From contig NZ_RSED01000008.1 of NCBI RefSeq assembly GCF_003933735.1, positions 218,654 through 282,653 on the forward strand: 64,000 bases of DNA, written 5' to 3'. The notes under the pieces were generated by a model. The model searched no databases. It was not told where the DNA came from and worked only from the letters and a program-made list of their open reading frames with translations. Below are positions 35,945 through 45,265 of the stretch, one piece after another; the stretch's first letter is position 1, and every line of letters begins with the position of its first letter. This DNA comes from Aquabacterium soli. GTDB taxonomy: Bacteria > Pseudomonadota > Gammaproteobacteria > Burkholderiales > Burkholderiaceae_C. The position numbers and the translations under genes are program-made.

Positions 35945-36844
35945 GTGTCCGAACCTTCCCCCAGTCGACCGCCCCGCGCCGACAAGCCTGGCCGCCCCGG
36001 CAGCCACAAAGACCGCCGCACGCTTTTCGAGCGCGTGGTCGAATTCATCTCGCCTGGCCCGGATTCCACCGATGAGCTGATCGAATCTTTGGCCGAGGCC
36101 GAGCAGCGTGAGCTGATCGAGCCGCAATCGCGCGTGATGCTGGAGGGCGTGATCCGGATGGCGGACATGACGGCCGGCGATGTGATGGTGGCCGTGCGGC
36201 GCATGGACATGCTGGACATCCAGTCGTCCTACGACGATCTGTTGCATTTCATCATCGACACGGCCCACTCGCGTTTCCCCGTGTACGAGGACGGGCGTGA
36301 CAACATCATTGGCATCCTGCTGGCCAAGGACCTGCTCAAGCTGCAGCGCGCACCTGAGCTGAACCTGCGCACCCTGCTGCGCACCCCCATGTTCGTGCCC
36401 GAATCCAAGGGGCTCAACGAACTGCTGCGCGATTTCCGCACCAACCGCAGCCACCTGGCCATCGTGATCGACGAGTTCGGCCGCACGGCCGGCCTGATCA
36501 CCATCGAGGACGTGCTTGAAGAGATCGTCGGCGAGATCGAGGACGAGTTCGACGAAGAAGAAAGCGACACCAGCATCTTCACCCTGGCCGATGGCAGCCA
36601 GCGCGTGGCCGGCGACACCCTGATTTCTTCGGTCAACGAGGTGTTCGAGGCCGAGCTGCCGGAGGGCGATTTCGACACCATCGGCGGCTTGGTGGCGCAC
36701 GAACTGGGCCATGTGCCGCGGCGCGGCGAAGTGATCCGCATCGGGGGGCTCAAGCTCACGGTGATGCTGGCGCGCGGCGGCGCTGTTCGCTGGTTCAAGG
36801 TGATCCGGCAGCACGCCGACCCTGAAACGGCGGACGAAGCGTGA
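35945..36844 (+). CDS. corC: CorC/HlyC-type CBS-domain protein
   Basis: A 299-residue cytoplasmic protein with a CBS pair (about 65-190, RRMDMLDIQSSYDDLLHFI, HLAIVIDEFGRTAGLITIED) and a C-terminal CorC_HlyC FAD-binding-like domain (about 205-290, VNEVFEAELPEGDFDTIGG). Family members are linked to magnesium and cobalt efflux or resistance. The N-terminal membrane domain of larger relatives is absent. GTG 35945 gives a proline-rich lead then RRTLFERV; the frame is open upstream so the start is not certain. Its stop overlaps the lnt GTG, a common pair. Confidence 0.92.
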   Translation: MSEPSPSRPPRADKPGRPGSHKDRRTLFERVVEFISPGPDSTDELIESLAEAEQRELIEPQSRVMLEGVIRMADMTAGDVMVAVRRMDMLDIQSSYDDLLHFIIDTAHSRFPVYEDGRDNIIGILLAKDLLKLQRAPELNLRTLLRTPMFVPESKGLNELLRDFRTNRSHLAIVIDEFGRTAGLITIEDVLEEIVGEIEDEFDEEESDTSIFTLADGSQRVAGDTLISSVNEVFEAELPEGDFDTIGGLVAHELGHVPRRGEVIRIGGLKLTVMLARGGAVRWFKVIRQHADPETADEA

Positions 36845-38418
36845 GCCGCCCGACCAAGACGACGCGGCGCGGCGTGAAAGGCCTGCGCTGGCTGGGTGCG
36901 GGTGCCGCCGCCGGCGTGCTGCAAGCCCTGGCGTTCTCGCCCGAGATGACCCGGCTGACGCCTTCCGCCCCTTTCGTGGCCACATTGCTGGCCCTGGGGG
37001 CGCTGGTCCTGCTGCTGCACAGCGTCGAGCGGCCTTCGCAGGGCGCCTGGGCCGGCTGGGGCTTCGGCACGGTCTGGCTGGTGGGCGGCACGGGCTGGAT
37101 GTATGTCAGCCTGCACCGCTTTGGCGGCTTACCCTCATGGCTGGCGGGGGGCTCGGTGTTGTTGCTTTGCGCAGCCCTGTCCTTGTACCTGGCGCTGGCC
37201 TGTGCCGCCTGGGTGCGCTGGCGCCGGCGCCGCTGGCTGCCCGACGCGGTGTTGCTGGGCGCCTTGTGGCTGCTGGCCGAGGCGGCCCGCGCCCTGATCT
37301 TCACCGGCTTTCCTTGGGCGGCCAGCGGCTATGCACTGGTTGATTCACCCCTGGTGGCGCTGGCGCCCTGGCTGGGTGTCTACGGCATGGGGCAGGTGCT
37401 GATCACGGTGGTGGCCGCCGTGGTGCTGGTGTTCTCGTACCAGGTCAGCGTGCGGACCCGTGCGGGGCTGCTCGCCGGCACGGTGGCGTTGCTGTGGGCG
37501 GCACAGGCCTGGTTGGCACCCGTGAGCTTCGTGCGGGCTCACGGCCGGCCGCTGGACGTGACCCTGCTGCAGGGCAATGTGCCGCAAAGTGAAAAATTCG
37601 AACCGCAGCACCAGGGCGAAGCCCTGTTGTGGCATGCGAAACAGCTGGTGGCGGCCAAGGGCGACCTGGTCGTGGCACCGGAAACCGCCATCCCCTTGCT
37701 GCCGTCCGACCTGCCGCCCGACTTCTGGGCAGCCTTGCTCAAGCCCTTCCACCAGGGCGGCCGCTCAGCCTTGATCGGCGTGCCGCTGGGCAGCTTCGAG
37801 CACGGCTATACCAACTCGGTGATCGGCGTGTCCAAAGACACCCGCGGGCTGGAAGGTGGGTACTACCGCTACAACAAGCACCACCTGGTGCCTTTCGGCG
37901 AGTTCATTCCTTGGGGCTTTCGCTGGTTCGTGGACATGATGAACATGCCGCTGGGCGATTTCACCCGGGGGCCGCGCAATGCGCCGTCGTTCGAGGTGGC
38001 GGGGCAGTGGGTGGCGCCCAACATCTGCTACGAAGACTTGTTCGGCGAGGAACTGGCGGCCCGTTTTGTGGGGGTGCTGTCGCCGGCGCCAACCATCCTG
38101 GCCAATGTGAGCAACCTGGCCTGGTTCGGCGAAGAGGTGGCCATCCACCAGCACCTGCAGATCGCCCGCCTGCGCTCGCTGGAGTTCCAGCGGCCGACGA
38201 TCCGCTCCACCAACACCGGTGCCACGGTGGTGATCGACCACCTCGGCGTGGTGACCGATGCCCTCACGACCAACACCGAGGGGGTGCTGCGGGCACAGGT
38301 GCAGGGCACGAGCGGCCTGACACCATTTGCCCGCTGGGCTGGCCCCTGGGGTCTGTGGCCGCTGATCGGCCTGGCGGTGGCGTTGGTGCTCGCGGTCATC
38401 CGGCGTCCGGCTTCCTGA
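36841..38418 (+). CDS. lnt: Apolipoprotein N-acyltransferase (Lnt)
   Basis: Lnt adds the third acyl chain to lipoproteins in the inner membrane, needed for Lol sorting of products such as BamB and BamD encoded in this window. The 525-residue protein has about six N-terminal hydrophobic helices, a periplasmic nitrilase-like domain with Glu281 (APETAIPLLP), Lys346 (YNKHHLVPFGEF) and Cys396 (ICYEDLFGEE), and a final helix (WGLWPLIGLAVALVLAVI). GTG start overlaps the corC stop in GTGA. Confidence 0.96.
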   Translation: MSRPTKTTRRGVKGLRWLGAGAAAGVLQALAFSPEMTRLTPSAPFVATLLALGALVLLLHSVERPSQGAWAGWGFGTVWLVGGTGWMYVSLHRFGGLPSWLAGGSVLLLCAALSLYLALACAAWVRWRRRRWLPDAVLLGALWLLAEAARALIFTGFPWAASGYALVDSPLVALAPWLGVYGMGQVLITVVAAVVLVFSYQVSVRTRAGLLAGTVALLWAAQAWLAPVSFVRAHGRPLDVTLLQGNVPQSEKFEPQHQGEALLWHAKQLVAAKGDLVVAPETAIPLLPSDLPPDFWAALLKPFHQGGRSALIGVPLGSFEHGYTNSVIGVSKDTRGLEGGYYRYNKHHLVPFGEFIPWGFRWFVDMMNMPLGDFTRGPRNAPSFEVAGQWVAPNICYEDLFGEELAARFVGVLSPAPTILANVSNLAWFGEEVAIHQHLQIARLRSLEFQRPTIRSTNTGATVVIDHLGVVTDALTTNTEGVLRAQVQGTSGLTPFARWAGPWGLWPLIGLAVALVLAVIRRPAS

Positions 38419-38537
38419 GCGGGGTTGCAGGGCGGGCGGCCATTCCCGGCCGTGGCGCCTCTGCCAGCCCCTTAAAATGACGTGTTCGGCCCGCGGCAAC
38501 CGCCGCCGGCCCTTTGAATCTTTCCAAGGCCATCGAC

Positions 38538-39455
38538 ATGCTGAGCTTCCAGCAACTGATCCTGCGTCTGCAAAGCTACTGGGACGCCCAGGGCTGCGCC
38601 CTGCTGCAACCCTACGACATGGAAGTGGGGGCAGGCACCAGCCACACGGCCACCTTCCTGCGCGCCCTGGGCCCCGAGCCCTGGAAGGCCGCCTACGTGC
38701 AGCCCAGCCGCCGCCCCAAGGACGGCCGCTACGGCGAGAACCCCAACCGCCTGCAGCACTACTACCAGTACCAGGTGGTGCTCAAGCCCGCCCCCAGCAA
38801 CATCCTCGAGCTTTATCTCGGCTCGCTCGAGGCCCTGGGCTTCGACCTCAAGAAGAACGACATCCGCTTCGTCGAGGACGACTGGGAGAACCCCACCCTG
38901 GGCGCCTGGGGCCTGGGCTGGGAGGTGTGGCTCAATGGCATGGAGGTGACGCAGTTCACCTACTTCCAGCAGGTGGGCGGCATCGACTGCAAGCCCATCA
39001 CCGGCGAGATCACCTACGGCCTGGAGCGCCTGGCCATGTACCTGCAGGGTGTCGAGAGCGTGTACGACCTGGTCTACGCGCCGGGCGTGAAGTACGGCGA
39101 TGTGTTCCACCAGAACGAGGTCGAGCAGTCCACCTACAACTTCGAGCACAGCAACGTCGAGTTCCTGCTCGGGGCCTTCACCAACTACGAAACCCAGGCC
39201 AAGTACCTGATGGAGCAGCAACTGGCACTGCCCGCCTACGAGCAGGTGCTCAAGGCCGCGCACACCTTCAACCTGCTGGATGCCCGTGGCGCCATCTCGG
39301 TGACCGAGCGCGCGGCCTACATCGGCCGCATCCGCAACCTGGCCCGCGCCGTGGCGGCCAGCTACCTCGACAGCCGGGCCCGCCTGGGCTTCCCGATGGC
39401 CCCCAAGGCCTGGGCCGACGAGGTGATCGAACAACTGAACAAGAAGGCGGCCTGA
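38538..39455 (+). CDS. glyQ: Glycine-tRNA ligase alpha subunit
   Basis: Catalytic subunit of the heterotetrameric bacterial glycyl-tRNA synthetase. The 305-residue protein starts [19 protein letters not shown] and has the family blocks [39 protein letters not shown] and [22 protein letters not shown] 38538 matches the family start; TTG 38514 is in frame but would add eight residues. glyS follows after two bases. A frame used by glyS is also open across all of glyQ; that is a shadow. Confidence 0.97.
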   Translation: MLSFQQLILRLQSYWDAQGCALLQPYDMEVGAGTSHTATFLRALGPEPWKAAYVQPSRRPKDGRYGENPNRLQHYYQYQVVLKPAPSNILELYLGSLEALGFDLKKNDIRFVEDDWENPTLGAWGLGWEVWLNGMEVTQFTYFQQVGGIDCKPITGEITYGLERLAMYLQGVESVYDLVYAPGVKYGDVFHQNEVEQSTYNFEHSNVEFLLGAFTNYETQAKYLMEQQLALPAYEQVLKAAHTFNLLDARGAISVTERAAYIGRIRNLARAVAASYLDSRARLGFPMAPKAWADEVIEQLNKKAA

Positions 39456-39457
39456 GC

Positions 39458-41641
39458 ATGACGTCCGTGGATCAAAAGGCCAACCTGCTGGTTGAACTGT
39501 TCGTCGAAGAACTGCCGCCCAAGGCGCTCAAGAAGCTGGGCGAGTCCTTCGCCCAGGTGCTGGCCGACAGCCTCAAGGCCCAGGGGCTGGCCGCTGCCGA
39601 CGCGGCGGTGACCTCGTTCGCCTCGCCGCGCCGCCTGGCCGTGCACGTGGCTGCCGTGGCCGACAAGGCCGCCGACCAGGCCGTGCAACAGAAGCTGATG
39701 CCGGTGAGCGTGGCCCTGGATGCCTCGGGTAACGCGACCCCGGCCCTGCTCAAGAAGCTGGCCGCGCTGGGCGCAGGCCCGGATGCGGTGGCCGGACTCA
39801 AGCGCGCGCCCGACGGCAAGGCCGAAGCGCTGTTCTACGACAGCGTAAAGGCCGGCGCCACGCTGGCCGATGGCCTGCAGAAGGCCCTGGACGAAAGCCT
39901 GGCCAAGCTGCCCATCCCCAAGGTGATGACCTACCAGCTGCAGGAAGGCGAGGGCGCCAATTTCCAGCCCGGCTGGACCAGCGTCAACTTCGTGCGCCCG
40001 GCCCATGGCCTGGTCGCCCTGCATGGCAGCACGGTGGTGCCCATCTCCACGCTGGGCCTGAAGGCTGGCAACAGCACGCAGGGCCACCGATTCGAAGCCA
40101 AGGTCAGCCCCGTGGTGCTTCGCGATGCCGACAGCTACGCCTCGCAACTGCGTGACGAGGGCGCCGTGATCGCCAGCTTTGCCGAGCGCCGCGCCGAGAT
40201 CGTGCGCCAGCTGCAGGCCGCTGCCGCCAAGGCCGGCACGGATCTCAAGCCCATCGACGACGATGCCCTGCTGGACGAGGTCACCGCGCTGGTCGAGCGC
40301 CCGAACGTGCTCACTGGCCGCTTCGAGCAGGCCTTCCTGGAAGTGCCCCAGGAATGCCTGATCCTGACCATGAAGGCCAACCAGAAGTACTTCCCGCTGC
40401 TGGATGCGCACGACAAGCTGACCCACCAGTTCCTGATCGTCAGCAACATCAGCCCTGAAGATGCCAGCTTCGTGATCGGTGGCAATGAGCGCGTGGTGCG
40501 CCCGCGCCTGGCCGATGCCAAGTTCTTCTTCGATCAAGACCGCAAGAAGACGCTGGAATCCCGCGTGGCCGGCCTGGCCAAGGTGGTCTACCACGGCAAG
40601 CTGGGCACCCAGGGTGAGCGTGCCGAGCGCGTGCGTGCCATCGCCCATGAGATCGTGAAGCAATGGAGCCTGGGCACCGTGCCGATCACGGTGGACGACC
40701 AGGATCACTTCGCCGTGCTCGACAGCAAGGCGCAAGAGGCCGCCCGCCTGGCCAAGACCGACCTGCTGACCGACATGGTCGGCGAGTTCCCCGAGCTGCA
40801 GGGCATCATGGGCGGCTACTACGCCCGCCATGAAGGCCTGCGCGACGGCGTGGCCATCGCCATCGAGGACCACTACAAGCCCCGTTTCGCCGGTGACAGC
40901 CTGCCGCGCAACCACACGGGCACCGTGGTCGCCCTGGCCGACAAGCTGGAAACCCTGATCGGCTTGTTCGGCATTGGCCAGTTGCCCACGGGCGACAAGG
41001 ATCCGTTCGCGCTGCGCCGTCATGCGCTGGGCGTGATCCGCATCCTGGTCGAAAAGAACCTGCCGCTGGAGCTGCCTGCCGTGATCGCCGCCGGCGTTTC
41101 AGCGTTCGGTGAGTTGATCCAGAACCCGTCCGAGGCGCTGCTCGGCTTCTTCGCGGACCGCCTTGCCGTGTCCCTGCGCGAGCAGGGCTACACCGCGCAA
41201 GAGGTCGATGCCGTGCTGGCGTTGAAGCCGGCCCGCCTGGGCGACGTGCCCCGTCGCCTGGAGGCCGTGCGCGCCTTTGCCGCACTGCCCGAGGCCCAGG
41301 CCCTGGCCGCTGCCAACAAGCGCGTCGGCAACATCCTCAAGAAGGCCGAAGGCCAGACCGAGGCCCGTGTGGACGCCGCCTTGCTGAAGGAGCCGGCCGA
41401 AGCCGCGCTGTACGAGTCGCTGCAGTCCGTGGCGCCTCAGGCCGAACAAGCGTTCGAGGCGGGCGACTATACCGGCGCGCTCAAGGCTCTGGCGGTGCTC
41501 AAGGCCCCGGTCGATGCCTTCTTCGACAGCGTCATGGTCAATGCGGACGATGCCGCGCTCAAGGCCAACCGCCTGGGGCTGCTGGCCACCTTGCACGGCG
41601 CCATGAACCGCGTGGCAGACCTGTCCCGCTTGGCGGCCTGA
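39458..41641 (+). CDS. glyS: Glycine-tRNA ligase beta subunit
   Basis: The beta subunit binds tRNA and supports aminoacylation by GlyQ. The 727-residue protein shows LLVELFVEELPPKALKKLG, FASPRRLAVHV, NFVRPAHGLVALHG, ECLILTMKANQKYFPL and the HD-like stretch LLTDMVGEFPELQGIMGGYYA, ending in an anticodon-binding-type domain (APVDAFFDSVMVNADD). ATG 39458 gives the family N-terminus and lies just after the glyQ stop. A GC-rich hairpin follows the stop. Confidence 0.97.
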   Translation: MTSVDQKANLLVELFVEELPPKALKKLGESFAQVLADSLKAQGLAAADAAVTSFASPRRLAVHVAAVADKAADQAVQQKLMPVSVALDASGNATPALLKKLAALGAGPDAVAGLKRAPDGKAEALFYDSVKAGATLADGLQKALDESLAKLPIPKVMTYQLQEGEGANFQPGWTSVNFVRPAHGLVALHGSTVVPISTLGLKAGNSTQGHRFEAKVSPVVLRDADSYASQLRDEGAVIASFAERRAEIVRQLQAAAAKAGTDLKPIDDDALLDEVTALVERPNVLTGRFEQAFLEVPQECLILTMKANQKYFPLLDAHDKLTHQFLIVSNISPEDASFVIGGNERVVRPRLADAKFFFDQDRKKTLESRVAGLAKVVYHGKLGTQGERAERVRAIAHEIVKQWSLGTVPITVDDQDHFAVLDSKAQEAARLAKTDLLTDMVGEFPELQGIMGGYYARHEGLRDGVAIAIEDHYKPRFAGDSLPRNHTGTVVALADKLETLIGLFGIGQLPTGDKDPFALRRHALGVIRILVEKNLPLELPAVIAAGVSAFGELIQNPSEALLGFFADRLAVSLREQGYTAQEVDAVLALKPARLGDVPRRLEAVRAFAALPEAQALAAANKRVGNILKKAEGQTEARVDAALLKEPAEAALYESLQSVAPQAEQAFEAGDYTGALKALAVLKAPVDAFFDSVMVNADDAALKANRLGLLATLHGAMNRVADLSRLAA

Positions 41642-41652
41642 ACCTGGTGAAC

Positions 41653-41677
41653 GGGGCCCTGTGTACGACCGGGCCCC
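41653..41677 (+). terminator. Hairpin after glyS
   Basis: GGGGCCC (41653-41659) and GGGCCCC (41671-41677) form a perfect 7-bp G/C stem with an 11-base loop, 11 bases after the glyS stop. No strong T-run follows (TCTGCGTC), so termination would be partial. gmhB starts 22 bases later. Confidence 0.5.
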
Positions 41678-41698
41678 TCTGCGTCATACTTTGCAGCC

Positions 41699-42307
41699 AT
41701 GAAGCTGGTCATCCTGGATCGCGACGGCACGATCAACCACGAGCGTGACGACTACATCAAGTCGCCCGAGGAGTGGGTGCCGTTGCCTGGCGCCATCGAG
41801 GCGATTGCGCGGCTCAACCACGCGGGCTGGCACGTGGTGGTGGCCACCAACCAGTCCGGCATCGGGCGAGGGCTGTTCGACATGGCGGCCATGAACGCCA
41901 TGCACGCCAAGATGCACCAGATGCTGGCGCGCCATGGCGGCCGGGTCGATGCCGTGTTCTTTTGCCCGCACACCCCTGAAGACCTGTGCACCTGCCGCAA
42001 GCCGCAGCCCGGGCTGTTCAAGATGATCGGTGAGCGGTTCGGCGTCTCGCTGGACGAGGTGCCCATGGTGGGCGATCTGCCGCGTGATGTGCTGGCGGCC
42101 CAGTCCGTGGGCTGCGAGCCCCACCTGGTGCGCACCGGCCAGGCTGCGGCCATGACCGATGTCGAGCTGGTGGACCTGCGTCGCCAGGTGCCTGACCTGA
42201 CCATCCATCCGGATCTGTCCGCCTTTGCCGACTTCCTGATCCTGCGTGACCGCAAGGCCCACGGAGAAGACGGTCCGGTGTCGACCCACATGGGTGAATT
42301 TTCATGA
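41699..42307 (+). CDS. gmhB: D-glycero-beta-D-manno-heptose 1,7-bisphosphate 7-phosphatase (GmhB)
   Basis: GmhB removes the 7-phosphate in the ADP-heptose pathway for lipopolysaccharide inner core. The 202-residue HAD phosphatase has Asp7 and Asp9 in LDRDGTIN, VVVATNQSGIGRG, the zinc-binding segment CPHTPEDLCTCRKPQPG, and MVGDLPRDVLAA. Length is normal. It overlaps plsC by four bases, a pairing common in Burkholderiales. Confidence 0.94.
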   Translation: MKLVILDRDGTINHERDDYIKSPEEWVPLPGAIEAIARLNHAGWHVVVATNQSGIGRGLFDMAAMNAMHAKMHQMLARHGGRVDAVFFCPHTPEDLCTCRKPQPGLFKMIGERFGVSLDEVPMVGDLPRDVLAAQSVGCEPHLVRTGQAAAMTDVELVDLRRQVPDLTIHPDLSAFADFLILRDRKAHGEDGPVSTHMGEFS

Positions 42308-43116
42308 ACCGGCCAGCGGCCACAGTGGTGTTGCGCTCCTGGGCCTTTGCAGTTTGGCTGGCCGTCACCGTGATCCCGTATGCCCTCTTGCTGGTGCTGG
42401 CCTCCGTGTTCGTGCGGGGTGCCAGGCTGTACTGGTTCGCCACGGGCTGGAACCGCCTGGTCATCTGGGGTGCGCGGGCCATCTGCGGCATCGAGCATCG
42501 TGTCCAGGGCTGGCACCATGTGGAGGCGGCGCACGCGGCCGGACAACCGCTGGTGATCTGCCCAAAGCACCAGTCGGCCTGGGAAACGTTTTTCGTCAGC
42601 GTCACGATGCCCCGGCCGCTGTCCTACGTCTTCAAGCGCGAGTTGCTGATGATCCCGTTCTTCGGCTGGTCCCTGGCCCGTCTGGACATGATCCACATCG
42701 ACCGCTTGCGCCGCACCGAGGCCGCCCGCAAGATCGCGCAGCAAGGGCGCAAGCTGCTGGACCGCGGCAACTGGATCATCCTGTTCCCCGAAGGGACGCG
42801 GGCGCCGCGCGGCCAGCATCTGCCCTACAAGCTGGGTGCTGCCCGGCTGGCGGTAGACACCGGTGCCGCCGTGCTGCCGATCGCGGTCACGTCCGGGCGT
42901 TGCTGGGCCCCCTCGGGCTGGCTGCTCAAACCCGGCGTCATCGAGGTGTCGGTCGGTGCACCCATCCCGGTGGCCGGCCGCACGCCGCAGCAGGTCATGG
43001 CAGAGGTCGAAGCCTGGATCGAGGCGGAGATGTGTCGGCTGGATCCGCAGGCTTATGCGCCTCAGTCACATGCGTCCGGGGCTTATGAGGTCGAAGCAGG
43101 GGAATCGCACGCATGA
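42304..43116 (+). CDS. plsC: 1-acyl-sn-glycerol-3-phosphate acyltransferase (PlsC)
   Basis: PlsC makes phosphatidic acid from lysophosphatidic acid. The 270-residue protein has an N-terminal hydrophobic stretch (about 12-36), the acyltransferase motif I as KHQSAWE (the His-x4-acidic pattern with Glu), motif II-like FKRELLMIPFFGW and motif III FPEGTRAPRG. ATG overlaps the gmhB stop; its own stop overlaps the next gene in ATGA. Confidence 0.93.
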   Translation: MNRPAATVVLRSWAFAVWLAVTVIPYALLLVLASVFVRGARLYWFATGWNRLVIWGARAICGIEHRVQGWHHVEAAHAAGQPLVICPKHQSAWETFFVSVTMPRPLSYVFKRELLMIPFFGWSLARLDMIHIDRLRRTEAARKIAQQGRKLLDRGNWIILFPEGTRAPRGQHLPYKLGAARLAVDTGAAVLPIAVTSGRCWAPSGWLLKPGVIEVSVGAPIPVAGRTPQQVMAEVEAWIEAEMCRLDPQAYAPQSHASGAYEVEAGESHA

Positions 43117-44069
43117 GCGAGCAGCAGCTCACGCTGCCCTGGTGGGCTGATGAGGTGCCGGATGCGGTGCCATCTGCCGAGTCCGTGCCTTCGCCTGCGT
43201 CCAGTCCTCGTCGGGGCGGTCGTGCGCCGACGCCCCTGACGCCGGACGCTGGTCGATTCATGGCGGTGCCAGCGTCATCGGTGCCTCTGGTGGAGGCCGA
43301 GTCGGTGGACAGCCTGCCGGTGTTCCGGCACCCGCGTGCCCATCATGAGATCCGCCTGGGCCATGCCCTGGTGGCTTTCGAACTCAAGCGTGTCCGGCGC
43401 CGCAGCATCGGCATGGTCGTGGGGGTCGAGGGCCTGAGCGTGCGCGCTCCGCGCTGGGTTGGCTGGACCGAGATCGAGACGGCGCTCACGGAAAAATCCC
43501 GCTGGATCTGCACCAAACTGGCGGAGCAGCGGACACGGGAGCGCCAGCAGGCCGAAGCGCGCATCGAGTGGCGTGAAGGGGCAGCGGTGCCTGTGCTGGG
43601 TGAATCCGTGATCCTGGTGCTGGACGCCCGCCATCCAGGCGCCCGCCTGCACGACGATGCCCAGGCCCTGCCGGGCGTGCCCCGCAAGACCTTGCACCTC
43701 GGTTTGCCGCAGAGTGCCACGGCCGAGCAGATCCGTGATGCCGTCAATGCCTGGCTGCAACGCCATGCCCTGGCGCATTTCGAGCAGCGTGTTCGGCACT
43801 TCGCGGCCCAACTGGGCGTGACGGTCTCCAAGCTGCGCCTGTCATCGGCGCGAACACGCTGGGGCAGCGCCAGTGTGGATGGCTCCATCCGCCTGCATTG
43901 GCGCCTGGTGCACTTCGGGCCGGCGATCGTGGACTACGTGGTGGCGCACGAACTGGCGCACCTCAAGGAAATGAACCACAGCCCCCGCTTCTGGGGCGTG
44001 GTGCGCTCGGTGCTGCCCGAGTACGACCAGGCCCGCGAGCAGTTGCGGCACGCCGTCATCCCGGACTGA
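43113..44069 (+). CDS. YgjP/SprT-like zinc metallopeptidase (DUF45)
   Basis: A 318-residue member of the YgjP-like M48-related family. The zinc motif is HELAHLKEMNHSPRFW, with both His and the catalytic Glu, preceded by the characteristic SSARTRWGSAS and LHWRLVHFGPAIVDYVVAHE. The first 70 residues or so are a Pro/Ser/Ala-rich extension not found in the short E. coli form. Substrates are unknown. It is third in gmhB-plsC-ygjP and its last 14 bases overlap the end of the opposing hydrolase gene. Confidence 0.87.
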   Translation: MSEQQLTLPWWADEVPDAVPSAESVPSPASSPRRGGRAPTPLTPDAGRFMAVPASSVPLVEAESVDSLPVFRHPRAHHEIRLGHALVAFELKRVRRRSIGMVVGVEGLSVRAPRWVGWTEIETALTEKSRWICTKLAEQRTRERQQAEARIEWREGAAVPVLGESVILVLDARHPGARLHDDAQALPGVPRKTLHLGLPQSATAEQIRDAVNAWLQRHALAHFEQRVRHFAAQLGVTVSKLRLSSARTRWGSASVDGSIRLHWRLVHFGPAIVDYVVAHELAHLKEMNHSPRFWGVVRSVLPEYDQAREQLRHAVIPD

Positions 44070-45138
44070 AGCGCCACACGCCCTGGGCATCGGCCTGGCG
44101 GCGCAGCTCGCCGCGGTGCCACAGGTAGTTCAGGTGGGCGACAGATTCGCCCATCGCGAAGGTGGTCTGGTGCATGTCCAGTGTGCGCTTGAACAGCACG
44201 GGCAGCAGGTCGGCCGCGGTGGCGGGGCGCTGCGCGCAGAACTGCCGGATGTCCTCGAGCCGCTCTTCATGGTGTGCACGCAAGGCGTCCACCCGCGCGT
44301 GGATGCCAATGAAAGGGTGGCCGTGCGAGGGCAGCACCAGCGTGTCGGCGGGCAGTTCTTCGTAACGGCTGAGCGAGTCCAGGAACAGGCCCAGCGAGTC
44401 CGCCTCGGGCTCGGTGTCCGTCACGCTGACGTTGGTCGAAATCTTGGGCAGCAGCATGTCGCCCGAGATCAGCACGCCCTGTGCCGCGCTGTACAGGGCG
44501 ACGTGTTCAGGCGAATGCCCGAACCCCGAGATGCAGCGCCAGTCCTGGCCCCCGATGCGCACCACCATGCCTTCACGCAGGCGGCGGTAGCTCTCGGGCA
44601 TCTTCGGCACCATCGACGAGAAATACCCGCCACGCTGGCGGATCATCACCAGGCCCTCGCCATCGTCCAGGCCGTGCGAGGCGAAGTAATCGGCCGCGCG
44701 GTCACCGCCATAGCCCGTGGTGGCCTTGCAGGCGATGGTGGCGGCCAGGTAGTCGGTGGCGCTCATCCACAGGCGGGCAGGGCGCCCGGGCGCGCTGAAC
44801 TGCTCGATCAGCCAGTGCGCATTGCCTATGTGGTCCGGGTGCATGTGGGTCACCAGCATGCGGCCCAGCGGCTGCGAGGCCATGGGGCCAGCCCACAGGG
44901 TACGCCAGGCCTCATGGATGGCGTCGATGGACACGCCTGCGTCGACCACGGTCCAGCAGGGCTGCCCGTCCAGTTCATCGTCCAGCACCCACAGGTTGAT
45001 GTGGTTCAGGGCGAAGGGCAGGGGCATGCGCACCCAGTGCAGGCCTGGGCGCACGGTGATCCACTCGCCGACGGTCGGCTGCAGGCTGTCCCAGGGGTAC
45101 TGCAGGGCGGGAGGCTGCGGGACGGAAGGCGACGTCAT
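44056..45138 (-). CDS. Metallo-beta-lactamase-fold hydrolase
   Basis: A 360-residue protein with the metal-binding HMHPDHIGNAHW motif (HxHxDH), a downstream GFGHSPEHVALY and LISGDMLLP, matching the lactamase B fold used by glyoxalase-II-like thioesterases. A C-terminal extension (RPATAADLLPVLFKR, LHRGEL-like segment) resembles LACTB2-type proteins. It is cytoplasmic; substrate unknown. ATG 45138 is used because upstream in-frame codons run antisense into can. It is divergent from can and ends inside the 3' end of the YgjP-like gene. Confidence 0.85.
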   Translation of the reverse strand: MTSPSVPQPPALQYPWDSLQPTVGEWITVRPGLHWVRMPLPFALNHINLWVLDDELDGQPCWTVVDAGVSIDAIHEAWRTLWAGPMASQPLGRMLVTHMHPDHIGNAHWLIEQFSAPGRPARLWMSATDYLAATIACKATTGYGGDRAADYFASHGLDDGEGLVMIRQRGGYFSSMVPKMPESYRRLREGMVVRIGGQDWRCISGFGHSPEHVALYSAAQGVLISGDMLLPKISTNVSVTDTEPEADSLGLFLDSLSRYEELPADTLVLPSHGHPFIGIHARVDALRAHHEERLEDIRQFCAQRPATAADLLPVLFKRTLDMHQTTFAMGESVAHLNYLWHRGELRRQADAQGVWRFSPG

Positions 45139-45265
45139 GTGGCAGGCACGAATGCTGAATGGCAACCGGACGATTGTGCCTGCCGCGGCGCTGTCGATGT
45201 GCATGCCGGGCTTTGCCGGCCGTTCGGACACGGGGTCTGCGCGGAACTTGTCTACACTTGGATGC

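Noticed and set aside
38477..39457. Open frame upstream of and in frame with glyS, running through glyQ
   Set aside because: It overlaps the conserved glyQ gene; the product is Pro/Arg-rich without family features, and glyS has a normal start at 39458.
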